From Polycyclovorans algicola TG408 (GTDB lineage Bacteria; Pseudomonadota; Gammaproteobacteria; Nevskiales; Nevskiaceae), in the NCBI RefSeq assembly GCF_000711245.1, contig NZ_JOMH01000001.1, positions 3,156,830 through 3,220,829 on the forward strand: a DNA stretch of 64,000 nucleotides, in the 5' to 3' direction. This document shows, in pieces, positions 25,513-34,924 of the stretch (its first letter is position 1; every line of letters begins with the position of its first letter). A program made the translations under genes and the position numbers. The notes under the pieces are model-generated. The model had not been told where the DNA came from. It saw only the letters and a program-made list of their open reading frames with translations, and did not search any database.

Positions 25513-28500
25513 TCATGTCCGATCCACAAAGCCGAGCGCCGGATGAAAGCGCCAGCCCTGTTCTCTTCGGCGAAGGGTGACTTTTCCGAAGGTCTCCGCG
25601 CACTGCGCCAGCGGCATGTCCAACGCGTCCGCCAGCGGTGTCAGCACCTCCATATAGTCGACGCTTTGCCATGGACTGATGCGATCGCCCTTGACCAAGG
25701 CGTCGTCGATCCGGTGGTTGTGGCTGTTTTCCACCACGACGAAGATCGGGTCGAAGCGGCGCTTGCCAGGATCAATCCTGTGCAAAACGACATCGTCTTC
25801 CTCCTCGTTAAGCCGCAGGACCAATTCATCCCGTATTGCGTCGTCGTCCCGGAATGGCTGTTGCTGCGCCAGCACGCCCGTGAGCATTGCCTGAGGCATC
25901 TGCCAGCAACTACTCGCGTTGAGTGGCGCCACAATCGGCTGGAAGCCTTTGCGGATCTCACGAGGCGTCAGCGGTCGAACGGGAGCCGTCAGCATCAGCG
26001 CCCGCAAGTGATGGTGCTCAAGGTCAACCCAACGCTGCTGTGGCTTCAGATCAGCCGCAGGCGGCGACTGAACGCGCGGCCTTGCGTCGATCACCGATCG
26101 ATCATCTTCGGGAAGCAGATCCGTGAGCCGATGACTGTCGAATTTGAAGCCATCACTCTCGAAGCCCGGGCGACAGTAGGCGGCCTCCCCCGGACGCTCA
26201 AGATGTTTGAGGTTGGTGTCGAAGATCAAAACATTGGGTGTGCTGCAGGGTCCCGGCCGATGCCGACGAACCCGCCCTGCCAACTGGATCAGGGACCGCA
26301 TCGATGAGGGCTCCACAACCGCCCAGTCGTAGTCGTGGTCACGCCCGACTTCGGTGACCGGCGAGCCGAGCACGATGAACAGGTGGTCGGCTTCGGGGCC
26401 TTGATCCAGTGCCTTGCGAACGGATGGGTGCGAGAAGGCCGCTGTTGGTGAACGGCGATTCAGAACGTCATCAAGTTGTCGCTCGATGGCTGAGCGAATC
26501 AACAACGGAAACTGCGAGTGATAGACGCAGAGGTGAATGCGCGTGCCCTGGGGGGCGCCGATTGCGTAAAGCGCCAACGCCACGTCCACCAGGGGCACGA
26601 TATTGGCCATTCTCACCAGTCCGAAGCTGACGCGTTTCCCGGTTGCGGGGTCCGACTCGTGATGGTCACGGTGCAGTTTCAGGGCGGCCTCTAACGCGGC
26701 GCGGGCGAACTCACGGCGGATCTCGTGCCGATGCTCCGCAGCGATCGCAATTGGGATGAGTTCGCCGCGGCGTCGAACTTCGGCAGCACCGAGACGCTCG
26801 ACGCGCTGATCAACAAAGGCGAGGTGCGCCTTCTGAAAGTCCTGCGCAGTCGGGCAGTCCACCTGGCGCTGCCCGAACTCGTCCATCCAGGCGCAACAGA
26901 TCGTCGGGGTCAGCCCCGGCTGTTCGCCCCGGTTGCGCTGATAGTCCGACCGTCCGGCCCGATAGGCGTCAAACAGGCCCTCGATGAACGCTGGCGGCAG
27001 GGTCGCAGACGAGAGCAGCACCCGGGCGCCCAATAGCCCCGCCCAGTGGACCAGCCGGGTCAGCGCCGGCAAATCACCCAAATCGAAATCATCCGGCTCA
27101 TCCAACACCAGGTCGCCGCTCATCAATCGCAGCATCGGCGCAATCTGCCGTCCACCACGCTGGCTCTCGGTTGCCGGGACCAGATGATCGATGGTGCACA
27201 CCAGCAGAGGCGCCATCAGTAGGCGGGCAATCTGCGGATCATGGCCAATACGCTGAAGCAGCGGGTGCTCCAGATTGCCCTCAAAGCGCACATGCGAATC
27301 TTCGGGCATCAGCGCTTGGGCGGACCCGGACCCATGGTCCTCGGCCACGGCCTCAAAATGCTCGAACAGCGCGCGGCTGGCGCTGCCTCCGACGCGGACG
27401 GCAAGATCATCGTCCGCCAACCCGAGCAAATCGCGGAACGCATGTCCGGTTTGCAGCGTGAGTGTGCGCAGGCCCAGCGCAAACGCGCAGCGGAATCCTT
27501 GTTGGGGGTCTGCCAGCGCATTCATGACCTTGGCATTGGCGAGTGTCTTTCCACAGCCCGTGGACGCCATGTTGACGATGAAAGCCCCTTGCTGGGTGCT
27601 GCGGACACGCATGGACGTGGCCAAATCGACCGCCCGGTCCTGCCATCGATATCGAGGATCACGACTCCGCTGAACCAGCCCCTTGTGCCGGGCCAATCGT
27701 GGAAGCTGATGCTCGAAGCCGGGCAATGCATGACTGAGCAGTGCGGCGTGCTGGGCCACGCCCAGCAAGTGCTCATCCAGCCGCTGCTTGGGGGCCCCTG
27801 TGCCGCGGATGGTGTTTGCCATTAGCGGATAGTCCACCTCACCGCGCGTTCGAAGGCTCGGGTCTTCGAGGCTGGAATAGTGATGATCGGCGAGCATCAG
27901 AACCAACCGAGATAGATGCATCAGGTAAAGGTTGTCGGTCCAGAGCGGGGCATCAGCCCGCTCCCCATAAACTTTCAGTCGCGTCGCGAGGCGCGCGGCA
28001 CTTCTGCGCCACCGTGACGTCACGACGGGCAAGCCATGTTGAAACTGCCAGTAGGCGGCGATTTTCTTTGGGTCTGTCTCGTCGCAGCGTTCATTCCACC
28101 CGGCGTCGATGGCGGCCCACACGTCCCGGAGCTGGGCGCTCTGGAAACCGAGCACCCGTGCGCCCATCGGACGGGATGCATCCGCCCCAGACTGCGGCGC
28201 GACCGGGAGTCGATGGTGCGTCAGGACAAGCCAGCCGATGGCACGCGCCATCGGCGGCATCTCGCAGAAGGGGGCAGACGCCGCTGCATCAATGCCATCC
28301 CGTTGCAGCCTCGATATCCAACTCACGTCATCTTCCGGCGTTGGCGCGATCAGACGTTGCAGCCATTCCGTATCGCTGGAATTGCCGACGAACGACTGAA
28401 AAAGGCGTAGCGAGATCCATTCATGGCGATACAGATTTCGTTCCCGAGGCGCACCCGGTCTCAGGCGATCTTGAAACGCTCGACACGCTTTCCCAAGGTC

Positions 28501-28869
28501 ATGCATCAGCGCCGCCAGCGACGACAGCAGATAGATGGCTTCTCCGGTGTGCCAGTCGTTCTCGTCAGCGCGCCTGAGCACATTCCTCCGAGTGGTATTG
28601 GTGGGCACTGCACCCTCGGCGTTGAATCGGCTGGCGTTACCGACGACCCATAGCAACTCGCTGTGATCGCGCCCCCTGATCCAATGGCAGGCCACTGCGG
28701 TGTTCTTGCGAGCGGTTTTGCGCAACAGCTTGCGCAAGGTATCCAGCCCGGCCTGGGTAATGGGGGTCTGCCAAGTGCGGTCGCCTCGACGTTCGGCAAA
28801 CTGATCGAGGATGCGCCGGGTTTCGGTGAGCGCACGTTTATCGCATTGGCTGACCAGCAGTACATTCAT
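25513..28869 (-). CDS. cas3: Cas2-3 fusion nuclease-helicase
   Basis: The 1118-residue type I-F effector nuclease, which also takes part in adaptation with Cas1. Residues 1 to about 95 form the fused Cas2 domain (MNVLLVSQCDKRALTETRRI). The HD nuclease follows with LMHDLGKACRAF (HD at 123-124) and later LTHHRLP. The superfamily 2 helicase has Walker A ASTGCGKT (about 435-442), the DExx-type box VLDEPDDFD, SSAT, and LAGRVRRHRPG near the C-terminal third. Length is normal and there is no frameshift. The ATGA overlap with cas1 indicates translational coupling. It is separated from csy1 by the HEPN/MNT insert, so the csy genes probably need their own promoter. Confidence 0.97.
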   Translation of the reverse strand: MNVLLVSQCDKRALTETRRILDQFAERRGDRTWQTPITQAGLDTLRKLLRKTARKNTAVACHWIRGRDHSELLWVVGNASRFNAEGAVPTNTTRRNVLRRADENDWHTGEAIYLLSSLAALMHDLGKACRAFQDRLRPGAPRERNLYRHEWISLRLFQSFVGNSSDTEWLQRLIAPTPEDDVSWISRLQRDGIDAAASAPFCEMPPMARAIGWLVLTHHRLPVAPQSGADASRPMGARVLGFQSAQLRDVWAAIDAGWNERCDETDPKKIAAYWQFQHGLPVVTSRWRRSAARLATRLKVYGERADAPLWTDNLYLMHLSRLVLMLADHHYSSLEDPSLRTRGEVDYPLMANTIRGTGAPKQRLDEHLLGVAQHAALLSHALPGFEHQLPRLARHKGLVQRSRDPRYRWQDRAVDLATSMRVRSTQQGAFIVNMASTGCGKTLANAKVMNALADPQQGFRCAFALGLRTLTLQTGHAFRDLLGLADDDLAVRVGGSASRALFEHFEAVAEDHGSGSAQALMPEDSHVRFEGNLEHPLLQRIGHDPQIARLLMAPLLVCTIDHLVPATESQRGGRQIAPMLRLMSGDLVLDEPDDFDLGDLPALTRLVHWAGLLGARVLLSSATLPPAFIEGLFDAYRAGRSDYQRNRGEQPGLTPTICCAWMDEFGQRQVDCPTAQDFQKAHLAFVDQRVERLGAAEVRRRGELIPIAIAAEHRHEIRREFARAALEAALKLHRDHHESDPATGKRVSFGLVRMANIVPLVDVALALYAIGAPQGTRIHLCVYHSQFPLLIRSAIERQLDDVLNRRSPTAAFSHPSVRKALDQGPEADHLFIVLGSPVTEVGRDHDYDWAVVEPSSMRSLIQLAGRVRRHRPGPCSTPNVLIFDTNLKHLERPGEAAYCRPGFESDGFKFDSHRLTDLLPEDDRSVIDARPRVQSPPAADLKPQQRWVDLEHHHLRALMLTAPVRPLTPREIRKGFQPIVAPLNASSCWQMPQAMLTGVLAQQQPFRDDDAIRDELVLRLNEEEDDVVLHRIDPGKRRFDPIFVVVENSHNHRIDDALVKGDRISPWQSVDYMEVLTPLADALDMPLAQCAETFGKVTLRRREQGWRFHPALGFVDRT

Positions 28870-29858
28870 TCCACGAGCCCCGCCGTATCCATGGCCACCG
28901 CCTTCACGGTGTCGATCATGAAGTCCAGCGATTCGCTGCGTGTCAGTGCTTCGATGCAGTTGCGCCGGAACGCCTGTTCGTCATCACCGCGCATGGCGGA
29001 CAGGAAGGCCTGCGGAAGAATGCTGGCGTCCTTGACCAGATCCGCGACATCAAACACCAGCCCACCACGTCGCGTTTTTCCGTGCAGGACTGCAAGGCCG
29101 TGCGGCAGGCCGAGCACCCATGTCGCGGTGGCGCCAAGTCCGTAGGCGAGATAGTTGCCGTGATCGAGAAAGCGATTGGCCGGGTCTGTTCCCGTTCCTC
29201 GTTTGGCGCGCGTGAAATCACCATAGCCGACGGTATCCACCGCAACCTTGAACAGTGCTTTGGTTAGCCGGGCTTCCTCCGTGAGCAACGCCGTTGTGTC
29301 CGTAAGGTGGTCCAACTGCCGCATAGATCGATCAAGCAGGGAGTCCAACCGTTCAGCGGCGGGCGTGAATCCAGCGTCTCGCCGGCTTCGATGGGTCCAT
29401 TGCTTACGGATGCGTTCGATCCGGGCCCGCTGAAAGGCGCGTGCAGCCTCGAAGCGTAGTTCGTCGGTGAACCAGAACCGCACCCAGGCTTGAAGGTACT
29501 CAGTTGGCCGGTACTCGCTTTGTGGCGAGAACCACGCCACCTCGATATCCATTTCATTGGCAGAGAAAAGCGGTGTGCCCCCGCCACCACAGAAACCGAC
29601 GAGGACCCCCGCTTTGGCCAACTCCCGCATGGCCGCCTGGGTGATGGAGGTGCCCGTTCCAAGCAGCACCGTGGTGGTATTGGCAATCGGAATGTTCCAG
29701 TACAGAGATTCCTTTCCCCGGTCAGTGACGTATTCGACGCGTCCGCCGTTGACCAAGACACGGCAATGCTGGAGGTAATAGATGTTGGCCCGCTTCGAGT
29801 GCAGGATGGATTTGAGGTCAGTGGGCGAAAAGTCATCCTTGCGGCCGATGGTGGACAT
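28866..29858 (-). CDS. cas1: Cas1 CRISPR integrase, subtype I-F
   Basis: A 330-residue metal-dependent integrase that inserts new spacers with Cas2-3. The N-terminal beta domain includes LKSILHSKRANIYYLQHCRV. The C-terminal helical catalytic domain has an acidic stretch LTEEARLTKALFK, followed by the metal-site histidine in LGLPHGLAVLHG and the Asp of GLVFDVADLVKD. It is the promoter-proximal gene of cas1-cas2-3. Given 164 spacers, adaptation has clearly been productive. Confidence 0.97.
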   Translation of the reverse strand: MSTIGRKDDFSPTDLKSILHSKRANIYYLQHCRVLVNGGRVEYVTDRGKESLYWNIPIANTTTVLLGTGTSITQAAMRELAKAGVLVGFCGGGGTPLFSANEMDIEVAWFSPQSEYRPTEYLQAWVRFWFTDELRFEAARAFQRARIERIRKQWTHRSRRDAGFTPAAERLDSLLDRSMRQLDHLTDTTALLTEEARLTKALFKVAVDTVGYGDFTRAKRGTGTDPANRFLDHGNYLAYGLGATATWVLGLPHGLAVLHGKTRRGGLVFDVADLVKDASILPQAFLSAMRGDDEQAFRRNCIEALTRSESLDFMIDTVKAVAMDTAGLVE

Positions 29859-29907
29859 ACTCGGAACTCAAAGTGGCAGGCGCAGACCTGCACCCTACCC
29901 CGCCCCA

Positions 29908-29924
29908 GTCTCATTTAGTGAGAC
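29908..29924. promoter_or_regulatory. Palindrome upstream of cas1
   Basis: GTCTCA-TTTAG-TGAGAC is a perfect 6-bp inverted repeat centred about 58 bp upstream of the cas1 start and about 90 bp upstream of the divergent transporter gene. Its symmetry and position suit a regulator-binding site; no known consensus is claimed. Confidence 0.4.
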
Positions 29925-30003
29925 GCCCCCGCGCGTCACCCTCACGCCTACTCCCCCAACACGGCAGAATCAGCCTGCGATTCATTGATCTCGGGGACTC
30001 ACC

Positions 30004-31344
30004 ATGCTGGCCGCACGTGAACATTGGGGCAGCCGTTTCGGCTTCATCATGGCCACGGCCGGGTCAGCGATTGGGCTGGGGAATATCTGGCGCTTCCCGT
30101 ACATCGCGGGCGAGAACGGCGGCTCGGCGTTCATCCTGATTTATCTGGCGGTGGTACTGAGCTTCGGCATTTCGCTGGTGATGGCCGAGATGGTGTTGGG
30201 CCGGGCAACGCAGCGCAATCCGGTGGGGGCTTTTCGCGCGCTGGGCGGTCCACGCTGGGCGTTCGCGGGTGGCCTGGGGGTGCTGACCGGCTTCGTGATT
30301 CTGTCGTTCTACGTGGTGGTGGCGGGCTGGACGCTGGCCTACATCGTGTTCATGGCGGGCAATGAGTTGGCGACCACCGAGTCGGCCGTGCTGGGTGCGC
30401 ATTTTGGCAACTTCACCAGCCAGACCTTCGCGCCGCTGTTGGCCGCCGCGGTGTTCATGGCGATGACGGCGTGGATTGTCGCGGGCGGCGTCGGCAAGGG
30501 GATAGAACGCGCCAGCAAGGTGCTCATGCCGCTGTTGTTCGTGTTGTTGCTGGCGCTGGTGGCGCGCTCGGTGACGATGCCGGGCGCCGACGCGGGGTTG
30601 GCGTTTCTGCTGACGCCGGATTTCTCGCGGGTCGACATGAACACCGTGATCAGCGCCACCGCGCAGGCGTTTTTCTCGCTGTCGATCGGCATGGGCGTGA
30701 TGATCACCTACGGCTCGTACCTGCAACGCGACGTCAACATTCCGCGTTCGACGCTGATCATCGTGTTGCTCGATGTGGGCGTTGCGGTGCTCGCCGCGCT
30801 GATGGTGCTGCCGGCGGTTTTTGCCGTGGGGCTGGACCCCAGCGCCGGGCCGGGCCTGACCTTCATCACCCTGCCCGCGGTGTTCGCCAGCCTGCCGTTC
30901 GGGCAGGTGTTCGGCGTGCTGTTTTTCAGCCTGCTGGCCATTGCCGCGCTCACTTCGGCGGTGTCGATACTCGAACCGATGATTGCCTGGGCAGTGGACG
31001 AGCACGGTATTCGCCGCGGTGTCGCAACCCTGGTGGCGTCACTGGTCTGCCTGCTGTTGGCCATTCCCGCATCTCTGTCGTTCGGGCCGCTCAGTGACGC
31101 GACACTGGCAGGCAGAACCTTTTTCGACTGGATGGATTTTCTGGCCAACAACGTGATGCTGCCGCTGGGCGGGTTGCTGGTAGCCAGCTTCATCGGCTGG
31201 CGCTGGTCAGGCCCGGCGCGCGCGCACCTGTCAAACGACGGCACGTTGTGCCTGCCGTGGCTGTCGGCATGGATCTGGCTGTTGCGTATTGGCGCGCCGG
31301 TCGCCATCGCCGCGCTGGTGTGGCAGGCGGTGGGCGGTTCCTGA
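30004..31344 (+). CDS. Sodium-dependent transporter of the NSS/SNF family
   Basis: A 446-residue polytopic membrane protein. It carries the neurotransmitter:sodium symporter signature GSAIGLGNIWRFPY in TM1 (about residues 20-33), where the unwound helix binds substrate and Na. ENGGSAFILIYLAVVL follows in TM2, and about 11 hydrophobic segments are visible. Bacterial members usually carry amino acids; the substrate is not identifiable. It is divergent from cas1. The gene order, with a second sodium-coupled transporter immediately downstream, suggests a small amino-acid uptake operon. Confidence 0.93.
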   Translation: MLAAREHWGSRFGFIMATAGSAIGLGNIWRFPYIAGENGGSAFILIYLAVVLSFGISLVMAEMVLGRATQRNPVGAFRALGGPRWAFAGGLGVLTGFVILSFYVVVAGWTLAYIVFMAGNELATTESAVLGAHFGNFTSQTFAPLLAAAVFMAMTAWIVAGGVGKGIERASKVLMPLLFVLLLALVARSVTMPGADAGLAFLLTPDFSRVDMNTVISATAQAFFSLSIGMGVMITYGSYLQRDVNIPRSTLIIVLLDVGVAVLAALMVLPAVFAVGLDPSAGPGLTFITLPAVFASLPFGQVFGVLFFSLLAIAALTSAVSILEPMIAWAVDEHGIRRGVATLVASLVCLLLAIPASLSFGPLSDATLAGRTFFDWMDFLANNVMLPLGGLLVASFIGWRWSGPARAHLSNDGTLCLPWLSAWIWLLRIGAPVAIAALVWQAVGGS

Positions 31345-31369
31345 AACTCTCAATCAAAGGTCTTCCCCC

Positions 31370-33010
31370 TTGGATGCATTCTTTTCGCTGATCAACGCCC
31401 TCAACGCCGTCATGCTGTCGGTGCCCGTGCTGTTGGCCCTGCTGGCGGTGGGCGTCTGTTTCACTTTCTGGAGCGGCTTCAGCCAGTACCGCGCGCTGAC
31501 CCACGGCGTGGCCTTGGTGACGGGGCGCGGCATCAAGACCGGGCATGGCGAGGGCGTGCTCACTCACTTTCAAGCGTTGTCGGCGGCGCTGTCGGCCACG
31601 GTGGGGCTGGGCAACATCGGCGGCGTGGCGATTGCCGTCGCACTGGGCGGGCCCGGCGCGGTGTTCTGGATGTGGCTGGTCGCCATCGTCGGCATGGCCA
31701 TCAAGAGCGTCGAGGTGTGGCTGGCCATGCTCTATCGCGATACCTCGGACCCCGCGAACCCACGCGGCGGCACCATGTATGTGGCGCGCGAGGGGCTGAA
31801 AAATATACCGGGTCTGCGCCGCATTGCGCCGTTCATTGGTGCCGCGTTCTGTATTCCCCTGATCCTGTTCGGCATCACCGGCGGCAACATGTTTCAGGCG
31901 TGGAACGTGGCCGAGATTTCACACAGCTATTTCGGCATTCCCACCTGGATCAGCGGCGTGATTCTGGCGGCGGTGGTGGGGCTGGTGATTCTCGGCGGCA
32001 TCCAGCGCATCGGCCGCGTGGCATCGATGCTGGTACCGGTGATGTGCGGCATCTATGTGCTGGCAGCGCTGGTGATTCTCGGGATGGAATGGCGGCAGTT
32101 GCCGGAGTTGTTCGGCCTGATCTTCCGCAGCGCCTTCGCGCCCGCCCAGGCCGGTGGCGCATTCCTCGGCGCGAGCATTGGCGTGGCCTTCATTTTCGGC
32201 ATGAAGCGCGCGCTGTTTTCCTCCGAAGCCGGCCTCGGCTCGGCGCCCATCGCCCACGCGGCAGTGAAGACGCCGGAGCCCGCGACCGAAGGCATCGTCG
32301 CGGGCCTGGAGCCGTTCATCGACACCATCGTGGTGTGCACGCTCACCGCCCTGGTCATTCTCGTCAGTGGCGTGTGGAACCGCCCCGCCGAAGCGCAGTG
32401 GGCCACCCCGCCCGCCTTCACCGAAGTCGCGCCCGGTCAGTGGCAGCCAGATGTTGCCGCCGTGCCGCAAGGCATGGATCTGCGCGCCAGTTCATCCGTG
32501 TTCGTGGTGGTGAACGATGGGGCCGACCGTGCCCGAATCTTTGCCACCGTGGCCGGCGACGGCGCCCTCACCTGGCGTCCGCACGCTGCCGCACAGGCAC
32601 CGGAATTGGCCGAGCGCGGCCTGTTCGCCGACTACCCCGCCGCCACGCTCACGGCGCGGGCCTTCGACCACGCCTTTGACGGCCTCGGCCGCTGGATGGT
32701 GGTGATTGCCGTGTGGCTGTTTGCGCTGTCCACGCTGATCACCTGGAGCTACTACAGCGAACAGGGATTGGTGTACCTGATGGGCACCGGCGGTGTGACC
32801 GCATTTCGTGTCATCTGGTGCGGATTGATCGTGCTGGCCACGGTGGGACTGATTCGCACCGACGTCGAGATTGATTCGCTTTCCACCGTGGCGATGGGCT
32901 TCATGCTGTTCATCAACCTGCCACTACTCGTGCTGCTTGGCCACCACGCTATGCGCAGTTATCGCGACTACATCCAGCGGCTGGATGCGCAGGAGATTGA
33001 CCGACGGTGA
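31370..33010 (+). CDS. Sodium:alanine symporter (AGCS family)
   Basis: A 546-residue sodium-coupled amino-acid symporter. The N-terminal part has SATVGLGNIGGVAIAVALGG, a hallmark of AGCS carriers, and later GAFLGASIGVAFIFGMKRAL. I chose TTG at 31370, which has AAAGG nine bases upstream; the ORF is open further but overlaps the preceding gene. It is longer than usual for the family because a soluble insert of about 100 residues, from about WATPPAF to the FDHAFDG segment, lies between two late membrane helices. It follows the NSS transporter by 25 bases. Confidence 0.88.
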   Translation: MDAFFSLINALNAVMLSVPVLLALLAVGVCFTFWSGFSQYRALTHGVALVTGRGIKTGHGEGVLTHFQALSAALSATVGLGNIGGVAIAVALGGPGAVFWMWLVAIVGMAIKSVEVWLAMLYRDTSDPANPRGGTMYVAREGLKNIPGLRRIAPFIGAAFCIPLILFGITGGNMFQAWNVAEISHSYFGIPTWISGVILAAVVGLVILGGIQRIGRVASMLVPVMCGIYVLAALVILGMEWRQLPELFGLIFRSAFAPAQAGGAFLGASIGVAFIFGMKRALFSSEAGLGSAPIAHAAVKTPEPATEGIVAGLEPFIDTIVVCTLTALVILVSGVWNRPAEAQWATPPAFTEVAPGQWQPDVAAVPQGMDLRASSSVFVVVNDGADRARIFATVAGDGALTWRPHAAAQAPELAERGLFADYPAATLTARAFDHAFDGLGRWMVVIAVWLFALSTLITWSYYSEQGLVYLMGTGGVTAFRVIWCGLIVLATVGLIRTDVEIDSLSTVAMGFMLFINLPLLVLLGHHAMRSYRDYIQRLDAQEIDRR

Positions 33011-33026
33011 GCTTGGAGGGCACGCA

Positions 33027-33716
33027 TCAAACCCGCGCCACCAACATGAGCGACGCTGGTTCACCCGACTCGGGCCAACACGGCTCGTGGCAGGTGAGGT
33101 GACTGAAGCCGCTGTCGCGCAGCAGTCGCGCCCAACTTTCCACGGTGCGGAAATACCACGGCGGCGCAGGGCCGAAGTCGCCTTCGATACCGGCCCAGGT
33201 GCCGTCGCGCCAGCCGTCTTGATACGGGCCGTCACCACAGGCGGCGCGCGGGTGCAGGGTCTGGATGATCAGCGCCCCTGAGGGGTTGAGCAGTCGCAGC
33301 ACCGCGGCAAGCAATTTGGCAACCGAGTCGCCGCCCAGCAGGGCGAAATTGCAGACCACCACATCGGCGGTTTCGGTGAGCGCGCCGTCGGCAATCGCGG
33401 CGTAATCCAGACAGGTAAAGCGACCGACACCCTGCGCCGTGGCCGCGTCGATGAGGGCCGGCACCGCATCCACGCCGAGCACCGACAAGCCACGCGCCGT
33501 CAATGCCCGCATCAGCCACCCCTCGCCGCAGCCAAGGTCAATCACCGTGGCGGGTTGCAGGTTGCAGACCGCATCAATCACCGCTGCATCGGTCACCTGC
33601 CGACGGCTGGCGATGCGGCCATCGCGCACCACGGCAGTCCACGGCGCGGCGTTGTGGTGCCACGCGGTGATGATCCGGCGCTCGTGATCCGCGTCCGTGG
33701 CGGCGTCAACGTGCAT
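33027..33716 (-). CDS. Class I SAM-dependent methyltransferase
   Basis: A 229-residue protein with the SAM-binding motif I VIDLGCGEGWL, the acidic residue of motif II in VLGVDAVPALID, and VVVCNFALLGG as motif IV. The ATG at 33716 (MHVDAATD) is chosen; in-frame codons further upstream run into the neighbouring gene. The methyl acceptor is unknown. It is the last of three same-strand genes with a phosphotransferase and a DUF7064-like protein, suggesting a shared pathway. Confidence 0.88.
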   Translation of the reverse strand: MHVDAATDADHERRIITAWHHNAAPWTAVVRDGRIASRRQVTDAAVIDAVCNLQPATVIDLGCGEGWLMRALTARGLSVLGVDAVPALIDAATAQGVGRFTCLDYAAIADGALTETADVVVCNFALLGGDSVAKLLAAVLRLLNPSGALIIQTLHPRAACGDGPYQDGWRDGTWAGIEGDFGPAPPWYFRTVESWARLLRDSGFSHLTCHEPCWPESGEPASLMLVARV

Positions 33717-33759
33717 CGGCGTTCGTCGCTCGGACCGTTGCCATGTGCAGCGCGGCGGA

Positions 33760-34854
33760 CTAACGCCCGGCCAGCGCGCTGAAGCTGTCGAGGTCGCGCA
33801 CCTGCTGGGCCGTGCGCTCAATCCACGACTTCCACATGGTGTCGCCGCGCGGCGTGCGCTTGACCGCGCCCAGCCCGAAGACGCCCACCTGCAGGCCATG
33901 AATGGCGTGGATGCGGTAGTCGTCCCAGCACTGCGCGGCGCTGTAGCCGGACACGCCATGGCCGACCAGTGCCCGGTGGTAGTGCGTGACCAGATCGCGT
34001 TCGTGCTTGCGGCGGTCTTCCACGGCCATGCTGGTGCCCAGCCAGTAGGCGACGTCGATGCTGCCGCGGCCAAAGCCGACGCCCTGCCAGTCGAGCACCA
34101 CCACCGGGCGGGTGTCGCCGCAGGCGTCGAACAGCACGTTGTCGGCCCGCAGGTCGCTGTGCCAGAGGCACTGCGGGTCGCTGAAGATCTGCTTCCAGGC
34201 GTCGGTGTGATCGACCAGCCTGGCGGCTTCCTTCAGGTCCGCTTCGGGGACCAGGTCGCCATAGAGTTGCGGAAAGGTCTCCAGCAGGCCGGCAAAATGA
34301 TCGCTGACGTGGGTGAAAATGCCCACCGGCCCGTGCAGCCAGTCCTGCTGCGCCAGGTCGCGGTCGTGCCAGGTGGCCGCGTGCAACGCCGCCGCCTGCT
34401 CCATGACGCGTGCCGACTCGTCGGCATTGCAGCCAATCAACTGATCGACCTGCCGGGCCGGGGCGAGGTCTTCCATCAGCAGCACAAAGTCGGTGTCGTT
34501 GTCGGCCAGCGCCGCATGCACGGCGGTGGGAATCGACATCGACAGCCCCGGCGCCAGCTTCTGGTAGAAGCCGATCTCGCTGCGGTAGTAGCCCGAGCTG
34601 CGACCAAATTCGCGGCTGGTCGCGTCCTTGGAGGCGAACTTGCCGACCAGGGTCGCCGGGCCGGCACCGGCCGGTTCGTAGGTCATCGTGAAACGAAAGG
34701 AGTCACCCAACTGCCCGGTGCCGCAGGGCTCATGGCGGACGCCGACCACGCGCGCACCGGCAAGCCGCCCGGCTGCGGTCAGCGCCTGGGTCATCCATTC
34801 GGCCGTGACGCTATCGACCGGCACGATGGGTTGAAACGGATGAAAGCTCGACAC
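33760..34854 (-). CDS. Aminoglycoside-phosphotransferase-fold kinase
   Basis: A 364-residue APH/ecdysteroid-kinase-like small-molecule kinase. The catalytic loop is LWHSDLRADNVLF (HxDxxxxN) and the metal-binding Asp is in VVLDWQGVGFG. An ATP-binding Lys is in ATLVGKFASKD. I chose the GTG at 34854 because AGGAG stands eight bases upstream, while the longer ORF start lacks one. Proteins of this type next to DUF7064-like proteins occur in lipid or steroid catabolic clusters of actinobacteria and proteobacteria (recalled association). The substrate is unknown. Confidence 0.85.
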   Translation of the reverse strand: MSSFHPFQPIVPVDSVTAEWMTQALTAAGRLAGARVVGVRHEPCGTGQLGDSFRFTMTYEPAGAGPATLVGKFASKDATSREFGRSSGYYRSEIGFYQKLAPGLSMSIPTAVHAALADNDTDFVLLMEDLAPARQVDQLIGCNADESARVMEQAAALHAATWHDRDLAQQDWLHGPVGIFTHVSDHFAGLLETFPQLYGDLVPEADLKEAARLVDHTDAWKQIFSDPQCLWHSDLRADNVLFDACGDTRPVVVLDWQGVGFGRGSIDVAYWLGTSMAVEDRRKHERDLVTHYHRALVGHGVSGYSAAQCWDDYRIHAIHGLQVGVFGLGAVKRTPRGDTMWKSWIERTAQQVRDLDSFSALAGR

Positions 34855-34924
34855 GGGTGATTCTCCTGGCTGCACGTTGATCAGCCGGCGCCGTCTTTGC
34901 GGCACGCGGGTTCGGAGCCAAAGG

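Noticed and set aside
9458..29858. A CRISPR-associated transposon (I-F CAST)
   Set aside because: No tnsA/B/C or tniQ genes, and cas1 and cas2-3 are intact; this is a canonical I-F system.
24550..30003. A PAM-flanked target of the orphan guide in the csy1 or cas1 promoter regions
   Set aside because: I looked for CC followed by CATTTGCG-like sequence on both strands and found no convincing match; the closest, CTCATTTAGTGAG near 29910, lacks the PAM and matches poorly.
33717..34073. N-terminal extension of the methyltransferase
   Set aside because: The extra 119 residues overlap the kinase gene in another frame and have no family similarity.
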